From assembly GCA_023410975.1 (NCBI GenBank), contig JAEYPG010000736.1, forward strand, positions 1-27,076: a DNA stretch of 27,076 bases, written 5' to 3'. Of this stretch, positions 15,119 to 22,397 are shown piece by piece. The stretch is from Pseudomonadota bacterium. GTDB lineage: Bacteria; Pseudomonadota; Gammaproteobacteria; Burkholderiales; Burkholderiaceae_C. Under the pieces are notes generated by a model. That model was given only the letters and a program-made list of their open reading frames with translations, ran no database searches and was not told the origin of the DNA. The position numbers and the translations under genes are program-made. Numbering within the stretch: the stretch's first letter is position 1; the number at the start of each line of letters is the position of its first letter.

Positions 15119-16429
15119 TCAGCTTGCCTTGAAGTTCGCCTTCTTCAGCAGTGACTCGTACTGCTGGCTCATCACGTAGCTCTGGACCTGGGCCCAGAAA
15201 TCCATCGTCACCACCACGATGATCAGCAGCGAGGTGCCACCGAAGTAAAACGGAACGTTGTACTTCAGCACCAGGAACTCAGGCAGCAGGCACACCAGCG
15301 TGATGTACGCCGCACCAGCCAGCGTCAGACGCGAGAGGATGCGATCGATGTGCCGCGCCGTGTTCTCGCCCGGACGGATGCCCGGGATGAACGCGCCGCT
15401 CTTCTTCAGGTTGTCCGCCGTCTCACGGCTGTTGAATACCAGCGCCGTGTAGAAGAAGCAGAAGAAGACGATCATCGCTGCGTACAGCAGCACGTAGATC
15501 GGCTGGCCCGGCGACAACGCACCCGAGAGATCCTTCAGCCACGTCAGACCCTCGCCGGTGGCGAACCAGCCGACGATCGTCGCGGGCAGCAGGATGATCG
15601 ACGACGCGAAGATCGGCGGAATCACGCCCGACATGTTGAGCTTCAAGGGCAGGTGCGACGACTGGCCACCGTAAACCTTGTTGCCCACCTGGCGCTTGGC
15701 GTAGTTCACCAGAATCTTGCGCTGGCCCCGCTCGACGAACACGACGAAGTAGGTCACCAGCACGACGATGGCGATGATGAACAGCGCCGCGATGATGCTC
15801 ATCGCGCCGGTGCGCACCAGCTCGAACAGACCACCCACCGAACCCGGCAGACCCGCGGCGATGCCCGAGAAGATCAGGATCGAGATGCCGTTGCCCAGAC
15901 CGCGCTCGGTGATTTGCTCACCCAGCCACATCAGGAACATCGTGCCAGCCACCAGGCTCACCACGGTCGTCATGCGGAAACCGAATCCCGGCGACAGCAC
16001 CAGACCCTGCGAACCTTCGAGCGCAAGCGCAATACCCAACGACTGGAACAGCGCCAGACCCAACGTGCCGTAGCGCGTGTACTGCGTGATCTTGCGCCGC
16101 CCGGCCTCGCCTTCCTTCTTGAGCGACTCCAGCGAAGGCACGACGTAGGTCATCAGTTGCATGATGATCGACGCCGAGATGTACGGCATGATGCCCAACG
16201 CGAACACCGTGAAGCGCGAAAGCGCTCCGCCGGAGAACATGTTGAACAGGCTCAGGATGCCGCCCGACTGGCTCTTGAAGAGCTGCTGCAGCTGCTGCGG
16301 ATCGATCCCCGGCACCGGGATATGGGCGCCGATGCGATAGACCACCAGCGCAAGCACCAAGAACACGAGCCGGCGACGCAGGTCGCCGAACTTCCCGCTC
16401 TTGGCCAGTTGGTTCGCTGAAGTAGCCAA
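15119..16429 (-). CDS. secY: Protein translocase subunit SecY
   Basis: SecY is the channel-forming subunit of the SecYEG translocon. The 436-aa product has ten predicted membrane segments. Recognisable stretches are GAHIPVPGIDPQQL near the start, the plug region GGALSRFTVFALGIMPYISASIIMQL, VPSLESLKKEGEAGRRKITQYTRYGT and FNSRETADNLKKSGAFIPGIRPGENTA. The start is a TTG at 16427-16429 (MATSANQLAKSGKFGDL), supported by AAGGA 9 nt upstream and by the absence of an earlier ATG or GTG. The gap to rplO is 12 bp. The rare start codon could hold SecY synthesis below that of the ribosomal proteins sharing its mRNA. Confidence 0.98.
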   Translation of the reverse strand: MATSANQLAKSGKFGDLRRRLVFLVLALVVYRIGAHIPVPGIDPQQLQQLFKSQSGGILSLFNMFSGGALSRFTVFALGIMPYISASIIMQLMTYVVPSLESLKKEGEAGRRKITQYTRYGTLGLALFQSLGIALALEGSQGLVLSPGFGFRMTTVVSLVAGTMFLMWLGEQITERGLGNGISILIFSGIAAGLPGSVGGLFELVRTGAMSIIAALFIIAIVVLVTYFVVFVERGQRKILVNYAKRQVGNKVYGGQSSHLPLKLNMSGVIPPIFASSIILLPATIVGWFATGEGLTWLKDLSGALSPGQPIYVLLYAAMIVFFCFFYTALVFNSRETADNLKKSGAFIPGIRPGENTARHIDRILSRLTLAGAAYITLVCLLPEFLVLKYNVPFYFGGTSLLIIVVVTMDFWAQVQSYVMSQQYESLLKKANFKAS

Positions 16430-16441
16430 GGTCGCAGGTCC

Positions 16442-16882
16442 TTAAGCGTTGCTGGCCAGGCTGCCGCCGGCCGCTTCGATCGCCGCCTTGGCACCCGCAG
16501 TGGCGCCAATGCCCGACAGCGTGACCGCACGGGTCAGCTCACCGGACTTGATCACCTTCACGTTGCGCGCGATCTCGGGCACCAGGCCGGCGGCCTTGAG
16601 CACCACGAGGTTCACTTCCGTAGCCTCGAGCTTTTGCAGCTCGGCCAGGCTGATCTCGGCGTTGTACTTCAGCGAAGCCGACTTGAAGCCGCGCTTGGGC
16701 AGGCGGCGCTGCAGCGGCATCTGGCCGCCTTCGAAGCCCACCTTGTGGAAGCCGCCGGCACGCGACTTCTGACCCTTGTGGCCGCGACCCGCAGTCTTGC
16801 CCAGGCCCGAGCCGATGCCACGGCCGACACGGCGCTTGGCATGCTTGGCGCCCGAGGCGGGCTTGATGGTGTTGAGTTGCAT
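16442..16882 (-). CDS. rplO: 50S ribosomal protein L15
   Basis: This late-assembling large-subunit protein has 146 aa. Its glycine/arginine-rich N-terminal extension (KRRVGRGIGSGLGKTAGRGHKG, about 15-36) threads into 23S rRNA. The globular C-terminal half includes RLPKRGFKS and ends in an alanine-rich stretch. The start has AAGGA about 8 nt upstream. It precedes secY directly, the standard spc order rpmD-rplO-secY. Confidence 0.98.
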   Translation of the reverse strand: MQLNTIKPASGAKHAKRRVGRGIGSGLGKTAGRGHKGQKSRAGGFHKVGFEGGQMPLQRRLPKRGFKSASLKYNAEISLAELQKLEATEVNLVVLKAAGLVPEIARNVKVIKSGELTRAVTLSGIGATAGAKAAIEAAGGSLASNA

Positions 16883-16915
16883 GGTTCGATTCCTTGTGCC
16901 TGGTCCCGTGGATGC

Positions 16916-17098
16916 TTAGAGCACCTTCACGAGGTAGGCGACCTTATTGATCATGCCGCGCACAGCAGGCGTGTCCTCAAGGACAGACTCACTGTTGAGT
17001 TTGCGCAGACCCAGGCCGCGCACGGTGTCGCGGTGGGACTGCTTGGTGCCGATCACGCTGCGCACCAGCTTGACCTTCAGGGTTTGCTTGTCAGCCAT
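16916..17098 (-). CDS. rpmD: 50S ribosomal protein L30
   Basis: The 60-aa product is the short bacterial form of L30, a small alpha/beta protein near domain II of 23S rRNA. It reads MADKQTLKVKLVRSVIGTKQ with the conserved GLGLRKLNSESVLEDTPAVRGM region, the usual contact surface. The start has GGAG 7 nt upstream. It lies 20 bp after rpsE and 33 bp before rplO in standard spc order. Confidence 0.97.
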   Translation of the reverse strand: MADKQTLKVKLVRSVIGTKQSHRDTVRGLGLRKLNSESVLEDTPAVRGMINKVAYLVKVL

Positions 17099-17118
17099 GG
17101 TTGTTCTCCGCGTGCGGC

Positions 17119-17637
17119 TCAGCCGAAGATCTCTTCGACCGACTTGCCGCGCTTGGCCGCGACTTCGGCCGGCGTGGTGGAGCGGCGCAGCGCGTCCAGC
17201 GTGGCACGCACCATGTTGTAGGCGTTCGAGGAGCCCAGGCTCTTGGCCACGATGTCCGTGACACCCATGACCTCGAAAACGGCACGCATCGGGCCACCGG
17301 CGATGATGCCAGTACCGGCCGGCGCGGGGGCCAGCAGCACCTTGGCAGCGCCGTGCTCGCCGCGCACGTTGTGGTACACGGTACCGTTCTTCAGCGCCAC
17401 CTTGAACATGTTGCGGCGGGCGGCTTCCATGGCCTTCTGCACCGACACCGGCACTTCCTTGGCCTTGCCCTTGCCCATGCCGATGCGGCCGTCGCCGTCA
17501 CCCACCACCGTCAGAGCCGCGAAGCTCATGGTGCGGCCGCCCTTGACGACCTTGGTGACGCGGTTGACCGCGATCATCTTTTCCTTCAGACCGTCGTCGT
17601 TGCCTTCAGTCTGAGCGCGAGGTTGAAACTTTGCCAT
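17119..17637 (-). CDS. rpsE: 30S ribosomal protein S5
   Basis: S5 helps shape the mRNA entry channel with S3 and S4 and influences decoding fidelity. The 172-aa product has a double-stranded-RNA-binding-like N-terminal domain, with KMIAVNRVTKVVKGGRTMSF (the conserved KGGR loop where E. coli spectinomycin-resistance changes map) and GDGDGRIGMGKGKAKEVP. A C-terminal alpha/beta domain with GIIAGGPMRAVFEVMGV and DIVAKSLGSSNAYNMVRAT follows. The start has AGGA 6 nt upstream. It lies 12 bp after rplR. Confidence 0.98.
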   Translation of the reverse strand: MAKFQPRAQTEGNDDGLKEKMIAVNRVTKVVKGGRTMSFAALTVVGDGDGRIGMGKGKAKEVPVSVQKAMEAARRNMFKVALKNGTVYHNVRGEHGAAKVLLAPAPAGTGIIAGGPMRAVFEVMGVTDIVAKSLGSSNAYNMVRATLDALRRSTTPAEVAAKRGKSVEEIFG

Positions 17638-17649
17638 GTTGGATCCTGG

Positions 17650-18018
17650 TCAGAACTGCAGGCCGGCTTCGCGAGCGGCCTCGGCCAGCGCCTTGACGCG
17701 ACCGTGATAGGCGAAGCCCGCGCGGTCGAAGGCCACCTTCTCGATACCGGCGGCCTTGGCCTTCTCGGCGATGCGCTTGCCGATCAGGGCGGCGGCAGCG
17801 GTGTTGCCACCCTTGCCTTCGGCGCCCAGTTGCTCGCGCACTTCCTTCTCGGCGGTCGAGGCGCTCACGAGCACCTTGGTGCCGCAGTCGGAGATGACGC
17901 TGGCGTAGATGTGCAGATTGGAGCGGAACACCGTCAGGCGCGCCACGCGCTGCACGGCGATGCGCGCACGCGTTTGGCGCGAGCGGCGGATGCGCTGATC
18001 CTTCTTGTTGATGGTCAT
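17650..18018 (-). CDS. rplR: 50S ribosomal protein L18
   Basis: L18 binds 5S rRNA together with L5 and anchors the central protuberance. The 122-aa product has a basic N-terminus (KKDQRIRRSRQTRARI) followed by VARLTVFRSNLHIYA. The C-terminal half carries AAALIGKRIAEKAKAAGIEKVAFDRAG and ends YHGRVKALAEAAREAGLQF, near-invariant in bacteria. The start has AAGGAG 8 nt upstream. Gap to rplF is 11 bp. Confidence 0.98.
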   Translation of the reverse strand: MTINKKDQRIRRSRQTRARIAVQRVARLTVFRSNLHIYASVISDCGTKVLVSASTAEKEVREQLGAEGKGGNTAAAALIGKRIAEKAKAAGIEKVAFDRAGFAYHGRVKALAEAAREAGLQF

Positions 18019-18029
18019 GCTGCCACTCC

Positions 18030-18563
18030 TTACTTCTTCTTGGTCTCTTTGAGGACCACGCGCTCGTCGCTGTAGCGGATGCCCTTGCCCTTGTAGGGCT
18101 CGGGAGGACGGATGGCGCGCACTTCAGCGGCCACCTGACCCACCACCTGGCGATCGGCTCCCTTGATGAGAATCTCGGTCTGGGTCGGGCACTGCACGGT
18201 GATACCGGCAGGCATGTCCTTGACCACAGGATGCGAGAAGCCCACTTGCAGGTTCAGCTTCTGGCCCTGGGCCTGGGCACGGAAACCCACGCCCACCAGG
18301 TTGAGCTTGCGCTCGAAGCCCTTGCTCACGCCCGTGACCATGTTGTTGACCAGCGCGCGCAGCGTGCCGCTCATGGCGTCGGCTTCGGCGCTGTCATTGA
18401 CGGGGGCGAAGCGCAGCGTGCCGGCCTCGTTGCTCACCGTCACCAGCGAGTTCACGGGACGGGACAGCGTGCCTTGCGCGCCCTTGACGGTGATTTGTTC
18501 GGCCGTCACCGACACGTCCACGCCCTGCGGGACGGCGATGGGCATTTTTCCAACGCGGGACAT
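18030..18563 (-). CDS. rplF: 50S ribosomal protein L6
   Basis: This 177-aa protein is built of two similar alpha/beta domains and sits near the factor-binding stalk base next to the sarcin-ricin loop. It opens MSRVGKMPIAVPQGVDV and includes GVSKGFERKLNLVGVGFRAQ; the C-terminal domain ends RAIRPPEPYKGKGIRYSDE, the conserved tail. The start has AAGGAGA 9 nt upstream. It lies 13 bp after rpsH. Confidence 0.98.
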   Translation of the reverse strand: MSRVGKMPIAVPQGVDVSVTAEQITVKGAQGTLSRPVNSLVTVSNEAGTLRFAPVNDSAEADAMSGTLRALVNNMVTGVSKGFERKLNLVGVGFRAQAQGQKLNLQVGFSHPVVKDMPAGITVQCPTQTEILIKGADRQVVGQVAAEVRAIRPPEPYKGKGIRYSDERVVLKETKKK

Positions 18564-18576
18564 TGCTCGTCTCTCC

Positions 18577-18972
18577 TTAGGCCACGTAGCACAGCACTTC
18601 GCCGCCGATGCCGGCAGCGCGCGCCTTGCGGTCCGTCATCACGCCCTTCGGGGTGGTGACGATCGCCACGCCCAGGCCATTCTGAACCTGGGGAATGTCG
18701 TGGCGGCCTTTGTAGATGCGCAGGCCCGGGCGGCTCACGCGCTCGATGCGCTCGATCACCGGACGGCCCGCGTAGTACTTCAGCGCGATTTCCAGCTCGG
18801 CCTTGCCCGGCTCGCCCTTGATGGCGAAGCCGTCGATGTAGCCCTCGTCCTTCAGGACCTGGGCAATCGCCACCTTCAGCTTGGACGACGGCATGGACAC
18901 GCTGGCCTTGTCAACGCTCTGGGCGTTGCGGATGCGCGTCAGCATGTCGGCGATCGGATCACTCATGCTCAT
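18577..18972 (-). CDS. rpsH: 30S ribosomal protein S8
   Basis: S8 binds helix 21 of 16S rRNA; in E. coli it also represses the spc operon by binding mRNA at the start of rplE. The 131-aa product opens MSMSDPIADMLTRIRNAQ, includes VLKDEGYIDGF, and ends with GVMTDRKARAAGIGGEVLCYVA, the conserved RNA-binding end. The first ATG (18972) has AGGAG 7 nt upstream and is preferred to the second ATG two codons later. The gap to rpsN is 24 bp. Confidence 0.98.
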   Translation of the reverse strand: MSMSDPIADMLTRIRNAQSVDKASVSMPSSKLKVAIAQVLKDEGYIDGFAIKGEPGKAELEIALKYYAGRPVIERIERVSRPGLRIYKGRHDIPQVQNGLGVAIVTTPKGVMTDRKARAAGIGGEVLCYVA

Positions 18973-18996
18973 TCGAAATCTCCTGCTCTCGCCGAC

Positions 18997-19302
18997 TTAC
19001 CAGCTGGCCTTGACGACACCGGGGATGTCGCCCTTGAAGGCCAGTTCACGGATCTTGGTACGTGCCAGACCGAACTGGCGGAAGGTGCCACGGGGACGAC
19101 CGGTGAGCTCGCAACGGTTGCGCAGACGGGTCGGGTTGGCGTTGCGGGGCAGCTTCTGCAGCTCCAGACGCGCGGCGTAGCGCTCTTCTTCCGAACGCTT
19201 GGCATCGTCGATGATGGCCTTGAGCTCGGCGTACTTCTTGGCGAACTTGGCGACCAGCTGTTCGCGCTTCAGCTCGCGCTGAATCAGAGAAAGTTTAGCC
19301 AC
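18997..19302 (-). CDS. rpsN: 30S ribosomal protein S14 (long, zinc-free form)
   Basis: S14 assembles late in the small-subunit head. At 101 aa this is the long C- form: the CxxC zinc motifs of the short form are missing, and the conserved RNRCELTGRPRGTFRQFGLART and ELAFKGDIPGVVKASW segments are present. The start is a GTG at 19302 with GAGG 6 nt upstream. Its Shine-Dalgarno overlaps the rplE stop codon, which fits coupled translation. Confidence 0.97.
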   Translation of the reverse strand: MAKLSLIQRELKREQLVAKFAKKYAELKAIIDDAKRSEEERYAARLELQKLPRNANPTRLRNRCELTGRPRGTFRQFGLARTKIRELAFKGDIPGVVKASW

Positions 19303-19310
19303 AGGTCACC

Positions 19311-19865
19311 TCAGTTCTTGAACGGGAAACGGAAGGCCTGCAGCAGGGCCTTGCACTCGTCGTCGGTCTTGGCCGTCGTGGTGATGCTGATGTTCAGACC
19401 ACGGATGGCGTCGATCTTGTCGTACTCGATCTCGGGGAAAATGATCTGTTCCTTGACGCCGACGTTGTAGTTGCCGCGACCGTCGAAGGAACGACCCGAG
19501 ATGCCGCGGAAGTCACGCACGCGCGGCAGCGCGATGGTGACGAAGCGGTCCAGGAATTCGTACATCTGCACGCCGCGCAGCGTGACCATGCAGCCGATGG
19601 GCACGTTCTCGCGGATCTTGAAGCCGGCGATGGCCTTCTTGGACTTGGTGATCACGGGCTTCTGGCCGGCGATCTTGGTGAGGTCGCCCACGGCGTGGTC
19701 CATCACCTTCTTGTCCGACACCGCCTCGCTCACGCCCATGTTGAGCGTGATCTTGGTCAGGCGCGGCACTTCCATCACCGACTTGTAGCCGAACTTCTTC
19801 ATGAGGTCCGGCACGATCTTTTCGCGGTACTGCTGCTGCAGACGAGCGATTTGTTGGTTAGCCAT
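19311..19865 (-). CDS. rplE: 50S ribosomal protein L5
   Basis: L5 binds 5S rRNA and forms the bridge from the central protuberance to S13. The 184-aa product contains VPRLTKITLNMGVSEA, GQKPVITKSKKAIAGFKIRE, RDFRGISGRSFDGRGNYN and KEQIIFPEIEYDKID, all diagnostic. In E. coli the S8 repressor site overlaps the start of this gene; whether it exists here was not tested. The start has GAGG close upstream. Gap to rplX is 12 bp. Confidence 0.98.
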   Translation of the reverse strand: MANQQIARLQQQYREKIVPDLMKKFGYKSVMEVPRLTKITLNMGVSEAVSDKKVMDHAVGDLTKIAGQKPVITKSKKAIAGFKIRENVPIGCMVTLRGVQMYEFLDRFVTIALPRVRDFRGISGRSFDGRGNYNVGVKEQIIFPEIEYDKIDAIRGLNISITTTAKTDDECKALLQAFRFPFKN

Positions 19866-19877
19866 TCGAACCTCGCC

Positions 19878-20195
19878 TTAAGCTTGAATCTCGTCGCCGC
19901 TGGACTTGTACACGCGCACCTTCTTGCCGTCGGCCAGCAGCTTGACGCCAACGCGGTCAGCTTTGCCGGTGGCGGCGTTGAAGATGGCAACGTTGGACTG
20001 GTGAATCGGCATGGTCTTGTCGACGACGCCACCAGTCGTGCCCTTCATCGGGTTGGGCTTGACGTGCTTCTTCGCAACGTTCACGCCTTCAACGATCAGA
20101 TGGGAATCGTCCACGCGCTGCGTCACGGTGCCACGCTTGCCCTTGTCGCGGCCGGTCAGCACGATGACCTGGTCGCCCTTGCGAATCTTGTTCAT
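19878..20195 (-). CDS. rplX: 50S ribosomal protein L24
   Basis: L24 is an assembly initiator that binds the 5' end of 23S rRNA. The 105-aa product has an N-terminal KOW motif (IRKGDQVIVLTGRDKGKRG, about 4-22) and the conserved VEGVNVAKKHVKPNPMKG segment. AAGGA lies 7 nt before the start. It lies 22 bp after rplN. Confidence 0.98.
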   Translation of the reverse strand: MNKIRKGDQVIVLTGRDKGKRGTVTQRVDDSHLIVEGVNVAKKHVKPNPMKGTTGGVVDKTMPIHQSNVAIFNAATGKADRVGVKLLADGKKVRVYKSSGDEIQA

Positions 20196-20217
20196 GGTCT
20201 GTCCTTTGACCTGGGGC

Positions 20218-20586
20218 TCAGAGCACTTCGGGCGCGAGCGAGACGATCTTCATGAAACGCTCGGTACGCAGTTCACGCGTGACCGGGCCGAAGATGCGGG
20301 TGCCGATGGGCTCGAGCTTGTTGTTCAGCAGCACGGCGGCATTGCCGTCGAACTTCACCAGCGAGCCGTCCTGACGGCGCACGCCCTTGGCAGTGCGCAC
20401 CACCACGGCGCTGTAAACCTCGCCCTTCTTGACGCGACCACGAGGCGCAGCTTCCTTGATGCTGACCTTGATGATGTCGCCAATGCCGGCATAACGACGC
20501 TTGGAACCGCCGAGCACCTTGATGCACATGACGGATTTGGCGCCCGTGTTGTCAGCGACGTCGAGTCGCGATTGCATTTGGATCAT
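20218..20586 (-). CDS. rplN: 50S ribosomal protein L14
   Basis: L14 sits at the inter-subunit face next to L19 and is the target of the silencing factor RsfS in other bacteria. The frame is open to 20619, but the ATG at 20586 gives the canonical MIQMQSRLDVADNTGAKSV and exactly 122 aa, with GGGGA upstream. Conserved parts include GGSKRRYAGIGDIIKVSIKEA and GTRIFGPVTRELR. It is normally directly downstream of rpsQ. Here a peroxiredoxin gene and about 270 bp of non-coding DNA intervene, and rplN has a strong promoter of its own, so it acts as the first gene of the spc section. Confidence 0.98.
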   Translation of the reverse strand: MIQMQSRLDVADNTGAKSVMCIKVLGGSKRRYAGIGDIIKVSIKEAAPRGRVKKGEVYSAVVVRTAKGVRRQDGSLVKFDGNAAVLLNNKLEPIGTRIFGPVTRELRTERFMKIVSLAPEVL

Positions 20587-20733
20587 GTCTGTCCCCAACT
20601 TGCCCCAGAGCGACAACAACGTCGCACCGGTCAGTCTTGGGCCCGTCGCACCGGCGGCTCAAACGAACGCTCAGACAGCCGGCGATTGGGGCGGATCCGG
20701 GGGCCTTGCCTACGTCGCCATAACTGGACGTAA

Positions 20734-20747
20734 GCCGGCCTTCCGGC
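20734..20747 (-). repeat. Small hairpin at the predicted 5' end of the rplN transcript
   Basis: GCCGG (20734-20738) and CCGGC (20743-20747) pair around a 4-nt loop. If transcription starts near 20751 from the promoter just upstream, this would fold within the first 20 nt of the leader, where 5' hairpins commonly stabilise mRNA. Confidence 0.4.
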
Positions 20748-20757
20748 GAAGCTGCTG

Positions 20758-20787
20758 ATTATGCAGCGAAATTCCACGCCGTGTCAA
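20758..20787 (-). promoter_or_regulatory. Near-consensus sigma-70 promoter driving rplN and the spc genes
   Basis: On the minus strand a perfect -35 hexamer TTGACA (20782-20787) is followed after 18 nt by CATAAT (20758-20763), 5 of 6 matches to the -10 consensus. The predicted start is near 20751, giving a leader of about 165 nt before rplN. It is among the best sigma-70 matches in the window and explains how the spc section can be transcribed independently of S10. Confidence 0.75.
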
Positions 20788-20801
20788 GACATGACACGGC
20801 G
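20777..20801. repeat. 10-bp palindrome overlapping the rplN -35 element
   Basis: CGCCGTGTCA (20777-20786) and its exact complement (20792-20801) flank a 5-nt spacer. The -35 hexamer lies largely inside one arm. It may be the terminator of the peroxiredoxin gene, although the following T-run on the minus strand is poor, or an operator where a dimeric regulator would block the promoter. Confidence 0.7.
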
Positions 20802-20857
20802 CGAGGTCATCGGGCCCGGCTGCCGCGCGACAGGCGACACCGAGCCCTGAGAGCGGC

Positions 20858-21376
20858 TCAGCCTTGGCGCAAGGCACGCGCCTGGGTCAGCAGGGTCTGC
20901 GCATCACTGACCTCGAATTTGCCCGGCGCCTCGACGTTGAGCGCACGCACCACGCCATCGACGACCAACATGGAGCACCGCTGCAGCCGCTTGCCCAGGC
21001 CTCGGCCGGTGAGGTCCAGCTCCAATCCGGCGGCGCGGGCAAAGTCGCCGTTGCCGTCAGCCATCATGCGCACCTTGCCGGCCGCGCCCTGCGCACGGCC
21101 CCAGGCGCCCATCACAAAGGCGTCGTTCACGGACACGCACCAGATCTCGTCCACGCCGGCAGCCTTGAGGTCCTCGGCTGCGGTGACATAGCCCGGCACA
21201 TGCTGCGCCGAACAGGTCGGAGTGAAAGCGCCGGGCAGCCCGAAGATGGCCACTGTGCGCCCGGCAGTGGACTTGGCGATGTCAAAGGCGTTGGGGCCCA
21301 GGCTGCAGCCCTCCCCTTCGACTTCGATGAACTCGTACAGCGTGCCCTCCGGCAACCGATCACCGACTTTCAACAT
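20858..21376 (-). CDS. Type II (Prx5-like) peroxiredoxin inserted between rpsQ and rplN
   Basis: This thiol peroxidase should reduce hydrogen peroxide and alkyl hydroperoxides in the cytosol. The product is 172 aa. The peroxidatic cysteine is Cys55 in GLPGAFTPTCSAQHVPGY (46-63), the Prx5/type II signature. Cys80, 25 residues later in IWCVSVNDAFVMGAW, is at the spacing of the resolving cysteine of plant type II enzymes; these usually take electrons from glutaredoxin or glutathione. Cys24 and Cys134 are additional. The frame is open to 21418, but the ATG at 21376 has AGGAG 8 nt upstream and gives the family start MLKVGDRLPEGTL. It is 93 bp after rpsQ with no terminator between, so it is probably transcribed with the S10 genes. 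Its presence inside the ribosomal cluster is unusual. Confidence 0.93.
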   Translation of the reverse strand: MLKVGDRLPEGTLYEFIEVEGEGCSLGPNAFDIAKSTAGRTVAIFGLPGAFTPTCSAQHVPGYVTAAEDLKAAGVDEIWCVSVNDAFVMGAWGRAQGAAGKVRMMADGNGDFARAAGLELDLTGRGLGKRLQRCSMLVVDGVVRALNVEAPGKFEVSDAQTLLTQARALRQG

Positions 21377-21469
21377 GACGATCGTCTCCTGTGCAGTGGA
21401 AATGAAAACGGCCACCACGCCGGAGACCCGACGCTGGCGGCCGCTCGTGCGGACACTAGTCCTCTAACG

Positions 21470-21757
21470 TCAGACGGTCCGGGCCTTTTCGACCAGGCGC
21501 GTCACAACCCAGGACTTGGTCTTGGAGATCGGACGGCTTTCCGTGATCTCGACCGTGTCGCCGATCTTGTACTCGCCGTTCTCGTCGTGAGCGTGGTACT
21601 TGTTCGAGCGCGCAACGATCTTGCCATAGAGCTCGTGCTTGACGCGACGCTCCACCAGCACCGTCACGGTCTTGGCGCGCTTGTCGCTGACGACCTTGCC
21701 GATGAAGGTGCGGACGACCTTGGTCTTGCCTTCGGCGTTTTGGGCTTGGGCGTTCAT
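21470..21757 (-). CDS. rpsQ: 30S ribosomal protein S17
   Basis: This primary binder of the 16S 5' domain has an OB fold. The 95-aa product has a 10-residue variable start, then VVRTFIGKVVSDKRAKTVTV, ERRVKHELYGKIV and KIGDTVEITESRPISKTKSW, which are diagnostic. The ATG at 21757 overlaps the rpmC stop as ATGA. It is the last ribosomal gene before the peroxiredoxin interruption. Confidence 0.98.
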   Translation of the reverse strand: MNAQAQNAEGKTKVVRTFIGKVVSDKRAKTVTVLVERRVKHELYGKIVARSNKYHAHDENGEYKIGDTVEITESRPISKTKSWVVTRLVEKARTV

Positions 21758-21954
21758 TGGGCGGCTTCCTTCTTCTTCTGAGCCAGCACGGTCTTGGCGC
21801 GGGCGATGTCGCGGCGCGTCTTGCCCAAGGCGGTGTGGTTGCTCAGCTGTTGGGTCGCCTTCTGCATGCGCAGGCCGAAATGGGCCTTGAGCAGCTCGGA
21901 GATTTCCTTCTCCAGTTCGGCGACGTCCTTGGCGCGGAGTTCAGATGCTTTCAT
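21754..21954 (-). CDS. rpmC: 50S ribosomal protein L29
   Basis: This 66-aa helical hairpin protein sits at the tunnel exit beside L23. It opens MKASELRAKDVAELEKEI and includes AHFGLRMQKATQQLSN and ALGKTRRDIARAKTVL. The start has GGAGA 7 nt upstream. It lies 14 bp after rplP and overlaps rpsQ by 4 bp, so all three are probably translated together. Confidence 0.98.
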   Translation of the reverse strand: MKASELRAKDVAELEKEISELLKAHFGLRMQKATQQLSNHTALGKTRRDIARAKTVLAQKKKEAAQ

Positions 21955-21968
21955 GAGGTTCTCCGATC

Positions 21969-22385
21969 TCAGGCGCCGACTTGGCGCGCCACGAAGGTGC
22001 AGCGCAGGGGCAGCTTGGCTGCGGCCAGCGTGAACGCTTCGCGGGCGAGCTGCTCGGGCACGCCGTTGATTTCGTAGAGCACCTTGCCCGGCTGGATCTC
22101 GGCCACGTAGTACTCGGGGTTGCCCTTGCCGTTACCCATACGGACTTCGGCAGGCTTTTGCGAGATCGGCTTGTCCGGGAAGATGCGGATGAAGATGCGG
22201 CCACCGCGCTTGATGTGGCGCGAGATCGCACGACGCGCAGCTTCGATCTGGCGGGCGGTGATGCGGCCGCGCTCGGTGGCCTTCAGGCCGAATTCACCGA
22301 ACGACACGGCGGCACCGCGCGTGGCGATGCCGGTGTTGCGGCCCTTCTGTTCCTTGCGGAATTTGCGACGAGAGGGTTGCAGCAT
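21969..22385 (-). CDS. rplP: 50S ribosomal protein L16
   Basis: L16 lies near the A-site and is needed late in large-subunit assembly. The 138-aa product opens MLQPSRRKFRKEQKGRN and includes TARQIEAARRAISRHIKRGG, IRIFPDKPISQKPAEVRMG and GNPEYYVAEIQPGKVLYE. AAGGAGA precedes the start. The gap behind rpsC is 12 bp. Confidence 0.98.
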   Translation of the reverse strand: MLQPSRRKFRKEQKGRNTGIATRGAAVSFGEFGLKATERGRITARQIEAARRAISRHIKRGGRIFIRIFPDKPISQKPAEVRMGNGKGNPEYYVAEIQPGKVLYEINGVPEQLAREAFTLAAAKLPLRCTFVARQVGA

Positions 22386-22397
22386 TGCTAGTTCTCC

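Noticed and set aside
15350..16420. A 356-codon plus-strand open frame opposite secY
   Set aside because: It is antisense to secY, with an Arg/Gln/His-rich translation and no recognisable domain.
20587..20857. Possible small gene in the peroxiredoxin-rplN gap
   Set aside because: No frame there has both a ribosome binding site and a plausible product; the gap is better explained by the promoter, palindrome and leader.
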